From the NCBI GenBank assembly GCA_027922465.2, contig BQMF02000255.1, positions 496,001-560,000 on the forward strand: 64,000 nt of DNA, given 5' to 3'. Made by a program: the position numbers and the translations under genes. How positions within the stretch are numbered: position 1 is the stretch's first letter; each line of letters begins with the position of its first letter. Below are positions 21,880 to 32,962 of the stretch, piece after piece. The notes under the pieces are model-generated. The model was not told the DNA's origin. It searched no databases and saw nothing but the letters and a program-made list of their open reading frames with translations. Origin of the DNA: Turritopsis dohrnii. Its lineage: Eukaryota; Cnidaria; Hydrozoa; Anthoathecata; Oceaniidae.

Positions 21880-22855
21880 TTGCCCCCGCAGCGAGCGTAA
21901 GCGAGCGAGGAGGCATAGTAGTTTCACGAGATAGGCGAATGTCAGTTCGGATTTTGTTCTTTATCATCATCATCATCATCATCATCTTCCAACTTTCGTG
22001 TTGACGTTACGTGGCGGAATACAATTAATTAGCTGACTTTGCTTTTTTTCCCGTTTAAAGCATGGTACTGTAAGTGGAATGCTTTTTCGTATCTCTTTCC
22101 TAATTTATTATTATATTATACTATGTTATTTAGGAAATTCGTATGCTAAAATTGCTTAGACATTTTTCGTGTTACTTTTGTGTTGTTTTAGTGAAGTGAA
22201 CGACTAAGATTTTGAAGCACAGCTTGAAATCTGAAATTTTGCCAACAACATTTTATTTTTGTATATGTTTTAGCTCTAAATAATCTTTCGTTCGATAAAT
22301 TTTATTCAATGCACTGATTTTTGGCAGATCTTGCTATAAAAAGATTTTAATTGGATTTCTGTGCATGCAAGAAAGCCTACAAATTGTCCTTCTTCGTGTT
22401 TTCCTTCTTTCTGTCCTTCCCCAAACCTGGTGTGATCATGATCAATAAAACCTTCTTATATTTTTTTCTTGTTTTTTATGTAAACTTTGGCTATTTTTGT
22501 TTCGAATCAAAGTTTGAAACGCAGATTTCTAATGGATTTTTCGCTTTAATTTTTTTTTGAAAAAGTTTTTTTTCTTTCTTTTGGCTCTTACAGAATTTCT
22601 TTAACAAATGTTTATCTTATTTTGATTATAAAATACGTATCCATGGTTTCAGTTCACACATTTCTTTTGTTTGTAGCCAATACCTTCTGATATTACTTGT
22701 TAAGCCTTAATTACACTTTTTGAAAGGTGACATAGGACCAAGAAATAACAAAAAGTAACAGTTTTCTTTGCTTTTGTTTCCGTTGTATAGCTTGCTGTGT
22801 GTAAAAATTGGAATGCTTGAGGGCGGGGGCATTTTTAGCTAAAGCTACATGCTAG
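21880..22855 (+). mobile_element. Helitron-like non-autonomous element, copy 2
   Basis: Starts TTGCCCCCGCAGCGAGCGTA, ends GCTACATGCTAG. The block 2 empty site (about 47845-47860) reads GCTACATTATATATTTTTT, exactly the two flanks joined between A and T with no duplication. This is direct support for a Helitron-type insertion. Internal (ATC)n at about 21963-21987. Confidence 0.8.
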
Positions 22856-22929
22856 TATATTTTTTAGTTAAGGAAGTGAGAAATATACCTGTGTGTATGT
22901 TTACGACATAGCTACAATTAATACGTTGA

Positions 22930-23574
22930 ATGTATTACTCACATTTCGACGAAAGCCTTTTATTCTTATAATTTCATCAAAACAACTTATACGTACGATG
23001 TATCAGTATTCGTAAATTATCTACGATGTGTATATCCAACCTCCTGGAAATTCTAAAAGTTCAGACGTAAGAGTTAGCTTTATTATATAATGATAGCGAT
23101 CATTAAAATTTGAAAGGTCACCGAAGCATTCAGCAGTGTTTGTACATGAATGTAGTGAACAAACTATACTTCCTATTTTGATGTGATACTACTATCATCA
23201 TGTTTATCAAATTAGGGTTTGTACTTGAAGTCGCACTTTTATGTGTGGCTCGATGAATCATACAGTTATGTTAAGGTGCGATAACTGTTACTCAAAGAAA
23301 TTATGTCATAGATTGGATTTACAATTGATCGTTTTCGCGCGAAACCATGGCTGCATTTTGAACATATTTCAGTATGGTGTATTAATTTTTCTTTTCCCAA
23401 ATTTCTTTTATGCCAATAAAGTTTTGTATTGCGATAATAGTTGAGCAGTTCCAGTCATTACAGCTTCCGTAGCCCAAATGGGGGCTTTAAATGCTATAGG
23501 ACCTCCTTTGCAGGGCCCTCATTGATAACAGTACCTTAAGGAACTGAAGAGGCTATCCTGGATAAACATTTGTA

Positions 23575-23612
<38 letters not shown>

Positions 23613-25490
23613 TAATAAGGTCCCTGATATGCGAGGTATCACAGAGACTCCCAGAATGACTGCTTCTGCGAACATAACACTTCAGGAAACCAGTCAATGA
23701 AACGATATTTATGCCGGATAGAACCGATGAAGACCCTTCCATTTACCTAAGTCGTGAAAAATGGATTCAGTGTTCATATGCATTGATATTCAACTGTTTC
23801 TTAAGGATCTGAATTTTTGGCGTACTTTTCTAATCAACACCATCAAAGTTTGATAATGTTTAGCTTACTTTTCTCCATTTATTATCTAACTTTTAGTAAT
23901 TATTATATGGTTTTTGCAGGAAGTAGAAATATACTGCATTTACGTACATTTCTTACAAAGTGAATAGGACAAAGACAATGAGGTATAGGAAACTTTAATT
24001 ACTGCCTAAGATGCCTGTTGTCTAAAACCATCCCTTAAAGAACTGTATAGTAAGCCAATATTAAGCGAAAAATGGAAATATTTCCAAGCATGAAAAATAA
24101 AAGTGTTGAATAATTAAATATCTGCACAGGACATAATATATAGTGGATAGGACACCTTGATGCAGCAGACAGAACTGGACTACAGTTTCACGCAGTAATA
24201 AATTATCACCGACTAGTGGTTCCATATGCGTGATAACCTCTGCTGCAAGAGCTGTACTTGAAAACTGTGAAGCGTTTTTCGTTAAATTGAATTGTTATTG
24301 AATTGTTATTGAATTGAACTTATCATTTTCTTTCTAGCTGCTATTACGTGTAAACTCTACATACATAGTTTTATTTTCTACCACCGCGAACAAAATCAGT
24401 CTCATTTTATTTGAGTTTAAAAGTACCTATTCTTTTTGAAGGAGTTTTTCAAAGGAACCTACGAAATAGCATCGGAATGAAGGGTACGATGTTATCAATG
24501 AACTTTTGTTTAAATATAATTGAAAGTGCACGAATGCAAATGTGTATCCTAAAGAGAAGTGTGGATCAAAAGAAGACTTGATGAAGAAGATTTTATGATT
24601 TCACAGGCTCAAAGGGATAATGGGTTGGTTGGAGGCATATGTGGTGAGGGTGAAAGCATTGTGCTGAAAAGTCGATGAGGTTTCCAAATAAACAATACGG
24701 GATTACCAGTGATGTATCAAAATTATGATCCATGAACATTATTAAGTCTGGACTGACTTTAAATATTTTGAATACTTTACCAGAGACATGTTTAGCTGAG
24801 AAGGCAAAGAAAAATAGCTGGTAGATGGTACGAAATCGAAACAGCATATCATTGTTATGTTTATTACCGTAATTCCAGGAAGATGCGCCCCCTCTTTGAC
24901 CTTACTTTTTCTTGTATTTTTTAAAACAGCATTCTCCGTTTTTTATTACTTCCAAATCTATATTTTTAAATTAGTGCTCCTCATGTATAAGCGCTCCTCT
25001 CGAATAAACGCACACAATGGAAACTTAAAATTTAAGTAAGCACCCGGGCGCTTCTTCGAAGAATTACGGTAGGTATCTTATGCATCCTTTGCTTTTCTAA
25101 AACTGTACAGGTCAGCCTGACAAGCATTAAACTGACAACGTTTTGCCGCCAGTATCAACAGAAAAGTTATACATAAATAAATACAGCTGCTTGTTTGTTA
25201 CGCAGTCACAAGTATTAGTGAAGAAAAAAATAGCTTTTCAAATGGAAGAGAACGTCCACTTGCTCGAAATGATTAAGTAGTTTCAAACTGCTTAGGGGAG
25301 GTTCTATACGGAAGCTATTCGGCACTGCTTTTAAGAATGTACCATATATGGAAGTGAAAAAACCGCGACTGAATTTCAAGGACTGTTTGCACAAGTGTTT
25401 TGATAAAACTACAATTGATGAGTACAGAGATTTTGACACAGAGAAAGTGACGTCAGGGCAAGATGTTGATAGGCAGGACGTATATCTGAG
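22930..25490 (+). repeat. Right inverted-repeat arm of block 1 spacer
   Basis: Inverse of 8985-10740 (first 1.4 kb) and then of the decayed coding segment 5712-6296 (about 24515-25200; the stretch 25095-25180 mirrors 5905-5820). Direct copy at 54594-57130. It includes a (TAATAA)n tract at 23575-23618 preceded by GATAAACATTTGTAA, which looks like a retroelement tail. From 25290 an open stretch reads GTAFKNVPYMEVKKPRLNFK.. to a stop at 25496; it probably belongs to the same decayed gene. No intact gene. Confidence 0.65.
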
Positions 25491-26541
25491 ACAATAATAT
25501 GGTGCGAAGGTCTTTCACATAGGAGATGATGCATCAGTCAATGAATCGGGCTTAAGTACACTGTAGAGAAAACGGAAAGATAGCATTAAGGAAATCAGAA
25601 GCCCTGAAAAATCTTTACATAGTCAAGTACTGCATTAACGTTCAGTGAGACAAGGAGCTTTACTGCATTGTCAATACTTAAGATGTTATATTTGTTATAG
25701 AATGTTATAGAAATTAAGACTTAAAAATTTTAGGCAAATCAGTGGCTATTTCATCAAGCAAACTGCAAAGTGTAATTTCTCTGAAAAAATCTTAACCTAT
25801 ATATGTTGCGGACACTTGGTTGGAGCTGACACCTTTTCCCATAATCACAGTCTCCACTATAGATAGCCTTGTTCATTTAAGTACCTATGCACATAGTGCT
25901 GATACTAGCTTCTATATCATCACTGTTAACGTAACAAGTAAAAATTGTGTAGAACTTTCTTGCAAGTGTTCCTACAATCGGTGTCATGGAGATGTGATAG
26001 GATTGACAATCCTAATCCATTAGCACGATAAAAGAGTAGATAAAACTGAAGTTGCTTAATGATGTGTCAAAAAGCATGACTTATCATATATGGAAAAAAG
26101 AAATGTTCGTTGGTAAGACCCCAAACGTTTTGCGTCATCATAATTTTGTATACACCATAGCAACGTAACACTTAATTAGTTCCAAGAAATCCTATACATT
26201 ATTATTCAATGCTATACACTCACCATTGCTTGTTGTGAAGATGTGATGATTTTAATGCTAAAAGTAGAAGGTTTGAATAAGTTGCTTCATCAATAATTTA
26301 TAATTTCGATATATTTCTTGTGTGAAACCTCAATGAAATATTGGTAATTATATAATTTATTGATCAGCTATTTGATGAATTGTACGCTCCATCAATTTTT
26401 TATAAATTATAAAATTATTATAAAACAATTCTAATATCTTGTCTGTTCGAGTATTCGTAAACATCGTGATATATTTGTCATCAGAAAACTGAGAGTTTAA
26501 AAGAGAAAGTGTGTGAGATTTTTATTAACATTTGTGTATAG
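25491..26541 (+). other. 5' region of gene B
   Basis: Conserved base for base upstream of gene D (57130-58179) apart from scattered changes. AT-rich with imperfect AT palindromes near 26340-26420. The sequence just before the start, TTTGTGTATAG|ATGATGG, could also be a splice acceptor, so a 5' non-coding exon may exist here. No promoter motif can be assigned. Confidence 0.4.
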
Positions 26542-29500
26542 ATGATGGACGAAGAATTAGAATGTGATATTTGCATGGAAAACTTAATCGATTCCAGAAC
26601 ATTGCCCTGTGGACATTCGTTTTGTGAAAAGTGCAAGTTAGACCTTCTTCAGTTTCATGATAATGGAACCGCCATTTTGTATTGCCCCAATCAATGTGAA
26701 GAAGTCACTAAAATTAATCAAAATCAAACACTCCATGACGTTTTACGGAAAAATTTTACCATTGAGCGCTTCTTAGCAACGCATCATGAAAAACTCAACG
26801 CCCAAGTAAAGAGGTTAGTAATGCTGTCAGTTATCTTAAATCTGGGATATGTTAAAGCGTAGCTGGATGCAGAGCGAGATTCGATAAACAAAAATGTTCA
26901 TTGACTTTCTTTTGTTTTAAGAAAACAAAGACGGTCCTATGCGTGTTATCAAAAATGGCGGTCAGGCGGCATGAAGCGATCAAAATGAAAAGTCATAAAA
27001 AGCCTCTTTTTACTTCATCTTTACGTTTTCTGTACAATCTAAGTTCAGGAAGACTTTTTGTATAAGAGGCTTTTAGGGTTTTAAACAAGATTTAAATTGT
27101 ATCCGGCCTTATAAGGATGATAAACAGCCATTTATGGCCTCAAACAGAGCGAAATCTGTTGGTGTTATATCGATGGAAGGAGTAATTCCCTGATATCTTG
27201 CTAATTGTCAAGGCAAGATAAAGCATTAAATTTATCAAATCTTGTAAAAATATAATCAGGGAAGACCGCGATCTCCCACGAATTTCATTTTTCTGGGGTA
27301 TGTACTTTCGTCATTTTATTTTCGTCTATATCTTTCACCGTTACTTTAATCATGTGACGTTCTGCAATTTCTTGTGTGTCATGTGATAGTATTCTGAACT
27401 GGAAGGACACCTATAATGAAATGGTAGAAATTAAATCTGTTTCAAAACTAACGAAAACTCGGTATGAATATCTACTATGTGCAGGAATTCGCTTCGTTTC
27501 ACTGTGGTTAATGGCTAAGTGTGTTGTGGCTAGCTGTCTGTTTCAGTTTTCCTTTACTATAATGTTTGTCTATTTTCATATGAGTTTGCATTTTCAGATG
27601 TAGATGTGTCAAGATGTATGTAGACATGAAGTAGTAAACTTTTTTCTATGAGTAATATGCCGTCATGTTTTTGCTTTTAGAATGAAATATTTTAAATATA
27701 TAAATAATATCTTTCTAAAATACTTTAATGAGATGCAAGAGGAAGCAATGGCTGTGCTAGGGACAAAGGCAGATATTGCAGAGTTTTGAAAGTATTAAAA
27801 TTACTGGGGATTAATGTTCTTGCTTATATAAATGAATGACATAAATTCCTGACTTGATATTGTAATTCTTTTTGATTCCTCTAATAAGTTTAGTCCACAA
27901 TGGAAGGCTAGATATGTAGCTACCCCTTTTATTGAGGTTTATATGTCTGCATTTCAATACATTCCTTCATTCATCAAGCTTGAGCCATTGTTACTTTATT
28001 TGGATGGAATTAAATACTGTTTATCCAATAATCTGAATCAAGATCCAATTGAATTGTTAAAGCAAATAATGCGTACTGGCAGTGTTGATAATCCCAGCTT
28101 AGAACGATATGCTCAATGAAAGAAAGTTAATTGTTGTCAATTCAGATGACGTATAAGAGAGAATGGAACACTATATTATTGCTGAAAAAGTGTTATCAAA
28201 TTGACAAAAATGCTGACTTTGGATGTTTTCTTTTTCAGTTACGGGTGAATATATACTTTTGTGTTAATATAACTTGCATGCACATTACAGAAAATATGTT
28301 CTCATATAAAAAATAACAAAAGTTCTGCTAATCGTCACTTCCTTTAATGAACAAATAAACACATGTTTTCAAACTAAAAAAGCGTGGTATTTTTCTCTGA
28401 AATGTAGTATATTTGTATATCGCATTGTTTTGTGTTATTTCGTTGTATTTTATATATTGTTTATTTTATTTTGTATATTTTTGTAATTATTTTTAAACTG
28501 CTTATGCTGCTTCTGGAACGATTATTATATATATTATATTATTATAATATTCAAGATTTTCCCTTCAGGAATTGCACATCACTACCCTAACCTCTTGGTT
28601 CTTTGGGTTTTTTTTGTGCTGTTAGTCATTCTGATCTAGGATCTAAATTCTTAGTCCTTTTGTTCTTGACCATTTTGTCAACTTTTTAGCTTTTTTTTTT
28701 GTTGTTTTTTCCCCATATTTTCTATTTGCATTCTCTAAGTATGTAAACTCCCACTGGTTGATTATCAGAGAGGAATTTTAATTCATAATATACATATGTT
28801 TATATAAACATAAAGTAGATCCACATCAGTATTGTACTGCATTTTTCAATGACCTTCATTGCCAAATAAATTATCTATATCTATCTAACATGGTTTGGGC
28901 CTAAACAAAATGTGAGTTGTAAGTCAATATCAGCTATTTTGATTCCTCGTAAAGCTAGGATAAAATACAAGTCAAATAGAAGTCTGCGCGATTTATTTTA
29001 TGTCTTTTCATTGGTTGAAAAAGTCACTTTACAGCAATTTCGTTGGTGAAAAGAAACAATCACACACATTCTTGAAATTCCTGATAACACACATAGAACA
29101 TAGCGAAATCTATCGCTCTGCATCCAGCTACGCTTTAACATATCCCTGCTTAAATTAAGGTTTTGTTAGGCTACTAAAGATCCCACATATATTTTGTGAT
29201 GTTGGCTTGAATAAGCACTCTGGAAATATGTTCATTTAACTTAATACTCAAGTAGTACTGAGAGTTGATATTATTTCCTACCAAATAACCATTATGTTGA
29301 TAGTTAACTACTCCCTCCTCTACAAATCTTTACGTAGTAATCGGAACCCATGGGTAGACAGGCAAGTAAACAAGCCTTGTTGTTGTTTGTTTGTTGTTTG
29401 GTATTGTTTTACGTGGCTAGTCTCACTCAGTTGCTACTGCATCTGCTTTCCAGGAAGAGCCACGGCCACGTGCTCTTCTGGATGACCTCCTGCAACACCC

Positions 29501-32500
29501 GATGTATCATCTACCCAATTTCCCTCACATGGCATGGGTCGACCCGGCGCTATGGTACATTCATTAGCGCATGGTGAATCGCCGCCAAAGGGAATTGAAC
29601 CCCGATCTCCCGTATGAAATACTTATACTTCTCTCGAGTATACCTCTCTCCGGGGAAGAAGCTGTTTCCATTCCTTTAATAAGACAAGTAGGTTTTTGTA
29701 CATTGGAATAAATATTTCTTTGAAAATGAGTAACCGAGAGTAGGAGTACTGTTTCAGATGTCCAAATATCTTATATTGTTGCTTGTCGTTCTATGAAAAA
29801 CAGAGTTATGGTGAATATGAAGGGATGCTAACAGAAAATTTATGTGAAGTATTGAATAAACGTATTGATCGTGTATTGTGCTTATTTTAGACACGTACTT
29901 ATAAAAAGAGAAGTAATTGTTCATCGTATTTAGCTGTCATTTTTACTACTGAAAATTATTTTGTCGGCATTGGATTTTTAAAGGGTTTTAGTGTATAGTC
30001 TATTATATTGGTACATATATGCATTATCAATAGAGATAAATGCAGGAAGAACGAAGAAAGTTGAATAAAGAATTATATCTTGCGATCTATTTCACTTTTT
30101 TGAAAAATTATTTCGCCTTTTGAACGATCAAAGACTGAAGTTTGTCTCACAAAAAATTGAGCTGTTTTCCTCTTTTCCATAAAAAGCTTGGTTTTTTCAT
30201 CTTCGTTTTTCTTCTTTCATTTTCATAAATCTTCCAATTTTTTTTAAATCATGAAAAAGTGCTATTTAAGCTTGGCACAGCGCAAAAAGAATTTTTGAAA
30301 TATCTCATAATCTTCAAATTTGCCAAGCATTTATAAAAACTGTGCAAGTTCATTTGAAACGTACTTTAATATCTTGTTTTTTGTTTATGAAAAATTAAAG
30401 AATTATCGATCAATATAAAACGTTCTTTTACTTTATAGTTTTCTTGAGATATATTTTCTGTAAGTTGGAAAATACAGTTTGAGGAAAGTAAAACATTAAA
30501 AACGCTTAAAATGGAAGATACTTACAGGAGTGGTTGTTAATATTATCTTTCTGAAACATAGGCTAAAAAACGGAAAAACATTTTTTAGGGAGAAGATTAA
30601 CTGCCAAGGAGCAAATAGCCACGAAGCATCACCATCTTGCTACTGCAAGCATTGTCGAAAGTTGTTTTGTAAAGGATGTTTGGAAGAACATGAATGTGAA
30701 AGAAACGATTACATCAAGATTTCATTTGATACTCAGAAACAAGGATTTTTTCCCACATGTGAAGTTCACAGTCTGTTTGCGAAATTTATCTGCAAGAAAT
30801 GCAATAGCCATTTTCTGTGTGTATACTGCAAGAACAGAACGCATAGAAATCATGAAATAGATGATCTGGATTCTCATTTACGAACGCTGAAGGCAGAGAT
30901 GAATACTAGGATTGAAGGAGTGAAAAAATTATCTGAACAAATTAAACAATCAGAGAATTCTGTTTGGGAGAAATTGGAAAAATTTAGAGATGAGCTGACC
31001 GAAGAACTGCTTCTTCGAAAGTATAGCAACCTTAGCAAATACCTCGCTCAACTCAATGAAGAGGAATCAAACATATTAAAAAAGTTTGACAAACACGTAA
31101 CAAAATTTTTTACAGAAAGGAAGCAAATGGCGAATTCGCGTGACGAGGTAAAGAAATTGTTAGAAGATCGAGAAGAAATTTCCAATCTTCTGATGATGTC
31201 AGAGCAACATTTTCTTTTGGAAAGACTAAAAGCACTTTCTAAGCAGCTGTCACTGAAAGTGGTTCTCCGTGAACGAACATCAGAAAACCATCTTGGACAG
31301 TTGCATGTTCATGTAAAGGAGGAGAAAAGAAATAGCAAAGCAAGAACTTCATTTTCAGATCGAAACGAAGGAGGTATTGACTGCAGACTTGATTCAAAAG
31401 AAGTTATAGGTATGTAATTCACAATTCTTTTAAGTATATTGATTTTTTTCAAAAATGATTTTCTCCATTTTGAATATTTTAACAATTTCGGCAAACCACA
31501 TGAATCTTTGCTATTAACGTTGTTGCTAAAATGGAAATCACTTGTATAATTTTGAAAGGTAAAACCTTTTTACTTTTAGAAATGACGCATGAAACATGTT
31601 GCAGGTAATAAAATTTGTGATAAAAAAATAGAGACAATTATTATAGTATTTGCGACCATAAAACGGTAGAAAATCTTTTATTATTCATTGTTATAATAAG
31701 AACGAAGCCAAAATGCTCTTCCTGAACCAAAACTGATATAACAAGGTTTTGACCTCCAGCTTCAATGTTGTCAATATCGGTTCAATCAAATTTGCGGTCT
31801 AAATCTTGGAAAATGTCAATCTTTTCAAGATCACTCAATTATCAACCAGATCGGCAAGGAATGGTAATGATTTAAAATTGGTGATAAAATAGGATAAGGA
31901 ACTTATTCATAGTGTTATTTTGGAATTCCATAACATAATGTGAACATAACTAGTGAAAATATCCTGGCTTTCTTATAGTGATTTGCAGAAATTCATCGAT
32001 AAAATCAAACCAAAATTCAGTTTTAAAGGTAAAACATGACAACTTTACACAAATTAATTTAAAGTAGTTAACACGTCATTGTGAAAGATTGCTAAATTGA
32101 TCATTTCGATTGCTATACTTCAGATACACGAAATGAAGCAGACAACCGAAAAGTACATTCTGCGTTAAAGACCGCTCATATACGAAATAGAGAACTTGAC
32201 ATGCTGCTAAAATCTTTTGTTAATGATAGAAAGTGGTTGTTTTTGAAATTGTTCGATTTTGCACGTTATGATGTCACTAGTATACTTGACGAAGAGAAAG
32301 CTCTAATTAAAGTTGCACAAGATGGAGATATCGAATGCATGAAGCTGCTACTGGAAAATAACTGTGATGTTGATATTCAGAATAATATCGGATATACTGC
32401 ACTTATGTGGGCATCGATGAATGGACATGTTGAATGTATGAAGTTGCTACTGGAAAACAACTGTGATGTTGATATTAAAGATAATATCGGATATACTGCA

Positions 32501-32962
32501 CTTATGTGGGCATCGTCACGAGGACATGTCGAATATGTGAAGTTGCTACTAGAAAATAACTGTGATGCTGATATTAAAGAAAATAACGGATATACTGCAC
32601 TTATGTGGGCATCGAGGAATGGACATATTGAATGTATGAAGTTGCTACTGGGAAATAACTGTGATGTTGATATTAAAGACAATTGCGGATATACTGCACT
32701 TATGTGGGCTTCGATATATGGACATAGCGAATGTATGAAGTTGCTACTGGGAAATAACTGTGATGTTGATATTAAAGCCAGTACCGGATATACTGCACTT
32801 ATGTGGGCATCGAGGAATGGACATATTGAATGTGTAAAGTTGCTACTAGAAAACAACTGTGATGTTGGTATTGAAGGCAATAACGGATATACTGCACTTA
32901 TGTTGGCGTCTGATTTCAAAAAAATTAAGTGTGCGGAACTTCTCAGTAAGCATGAAAGATGA
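26542..32962 (+). CDS. Gene B: RING/B-box/coiled-coil/ankyrin (TRIM-like) protein, complete
   Basis: Five exons: 26542-26813, 30589-31409, 31580-31604 (25 nt), 31979-32028 (50 nt), 32124-32962; 668 aa. All junctions are GT..AG and phase-compatible. Exon 1 is a RING finger (C-D-I-C ... PCGHSFCEKC ... YCPNQC; the last pair is spaced C-x3-C). Exon 2 has a B-box1-like cluster (CYCKHCRKLFCKGC), a canonical B-box2 (CEVH ... CKKC ... CVYC ... HRNH) and a long coiled coil. The last exon has seven ankyrin repeats. By family it is a probable cytosolic E3 ubiquitin ligase that self-associates by the coiled coil and binds targets through ankyrin repeats. The start is at ATG 26542 or 26545. Intron 1 is 3.8 kb because of a TTAA element. 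Near-identical to D. Confidence 0.85.
26840..29149. mobile_element. TTAA-flanked DNA element in intron 1 of gene B, 2310 bp
   Basis: Inverted ends GGGATATGTTAAAGCGTAGC continuing to TGGATGCAGAGCGA (about 34 bp) at 26845-26880 and 29111-29146, flanked by TTAA (26836-26839, 29150-29153). TTAA duplication fits piggyBac or Kolobok. Coding remnants on +: ILNWKDTYNEMVEIKSVSKL (from 27390) and SPQWKARYVATPFIEVYMSA.. to ..NPSLERYAQ-stop (27894-28119), unrecognised. It starts only 26 bp after the RING-exon donor. Present identically in D (58478-60787), so it predates that duplication. Confidence 0.7.
29154..30588 (+). other. Remainder of gene B intron 1
   Basis: AT-rich. A tRNA B-box-like stretch (GGGAATTGAACCCCGATCTC, minus strand) lies near 29590 without a matching A box. 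The acceptor is ACATTTTTTAG before 30589. A start at ATG 30530 would give a protein without the RING and is probably not used, since the RING exon joins in frame. Confidence 0.45.
32300..32950 (+). repeat. Ankyrin array of gene B, 7 repeats
   Basis: Seven 99-bp units. The string GGATATACTGCACTTATGTG is repeated almost unchanged in units 2-7. Variable residues fall in ..WAS(MN/SR/RN/IY/RN)GH(V/I/S)E(C/Y)(M/V)K.., the surface usually used for target contact in ankyrin proteins. Two more repeats than gene A. Confidence 0.9.

Noticed and set aside
23575..23618. Triplet (TAA)n tract considered as a CRISPR-like or satellite array
   Set aside because: Simple microsatellite at a probable retroelement tail; its length differs between the two copies (23575 and 55239).
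26542..26862. RING exon read as a stand-alone 106-aa RING protein in B and D
   Set aside because: The last 16 codons come from reading through a good donor; the upstream part joins in phase to the B-box exon, as in gene C.
27376..27603. 75-codon hydrophobic open frame in the TTAA element considered as a membrane protein gene
   Set aside because: Lies within a decayed transposon. The first 30 codons look coding and the rest is probably intron or decay; no family match.
29560..29640. tRNA-like sequence (GGGGTTCAATTCCC on the minus strand) in intron 1 of B, repeated at 61200-61280 in D
   Set aside because: Only the T arm and B box look right. No A box, D arm or acceptor pairing can be drawn, so no tRNA is called; it may be a SINE remnant.
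30530..31417. B-box exon read from ATG 30530 as a separate 295-aa protein
   Set aside because: The first 20 codons are intronic and absent from A and C; the acceptor at 30588 fits the RING exon phase.
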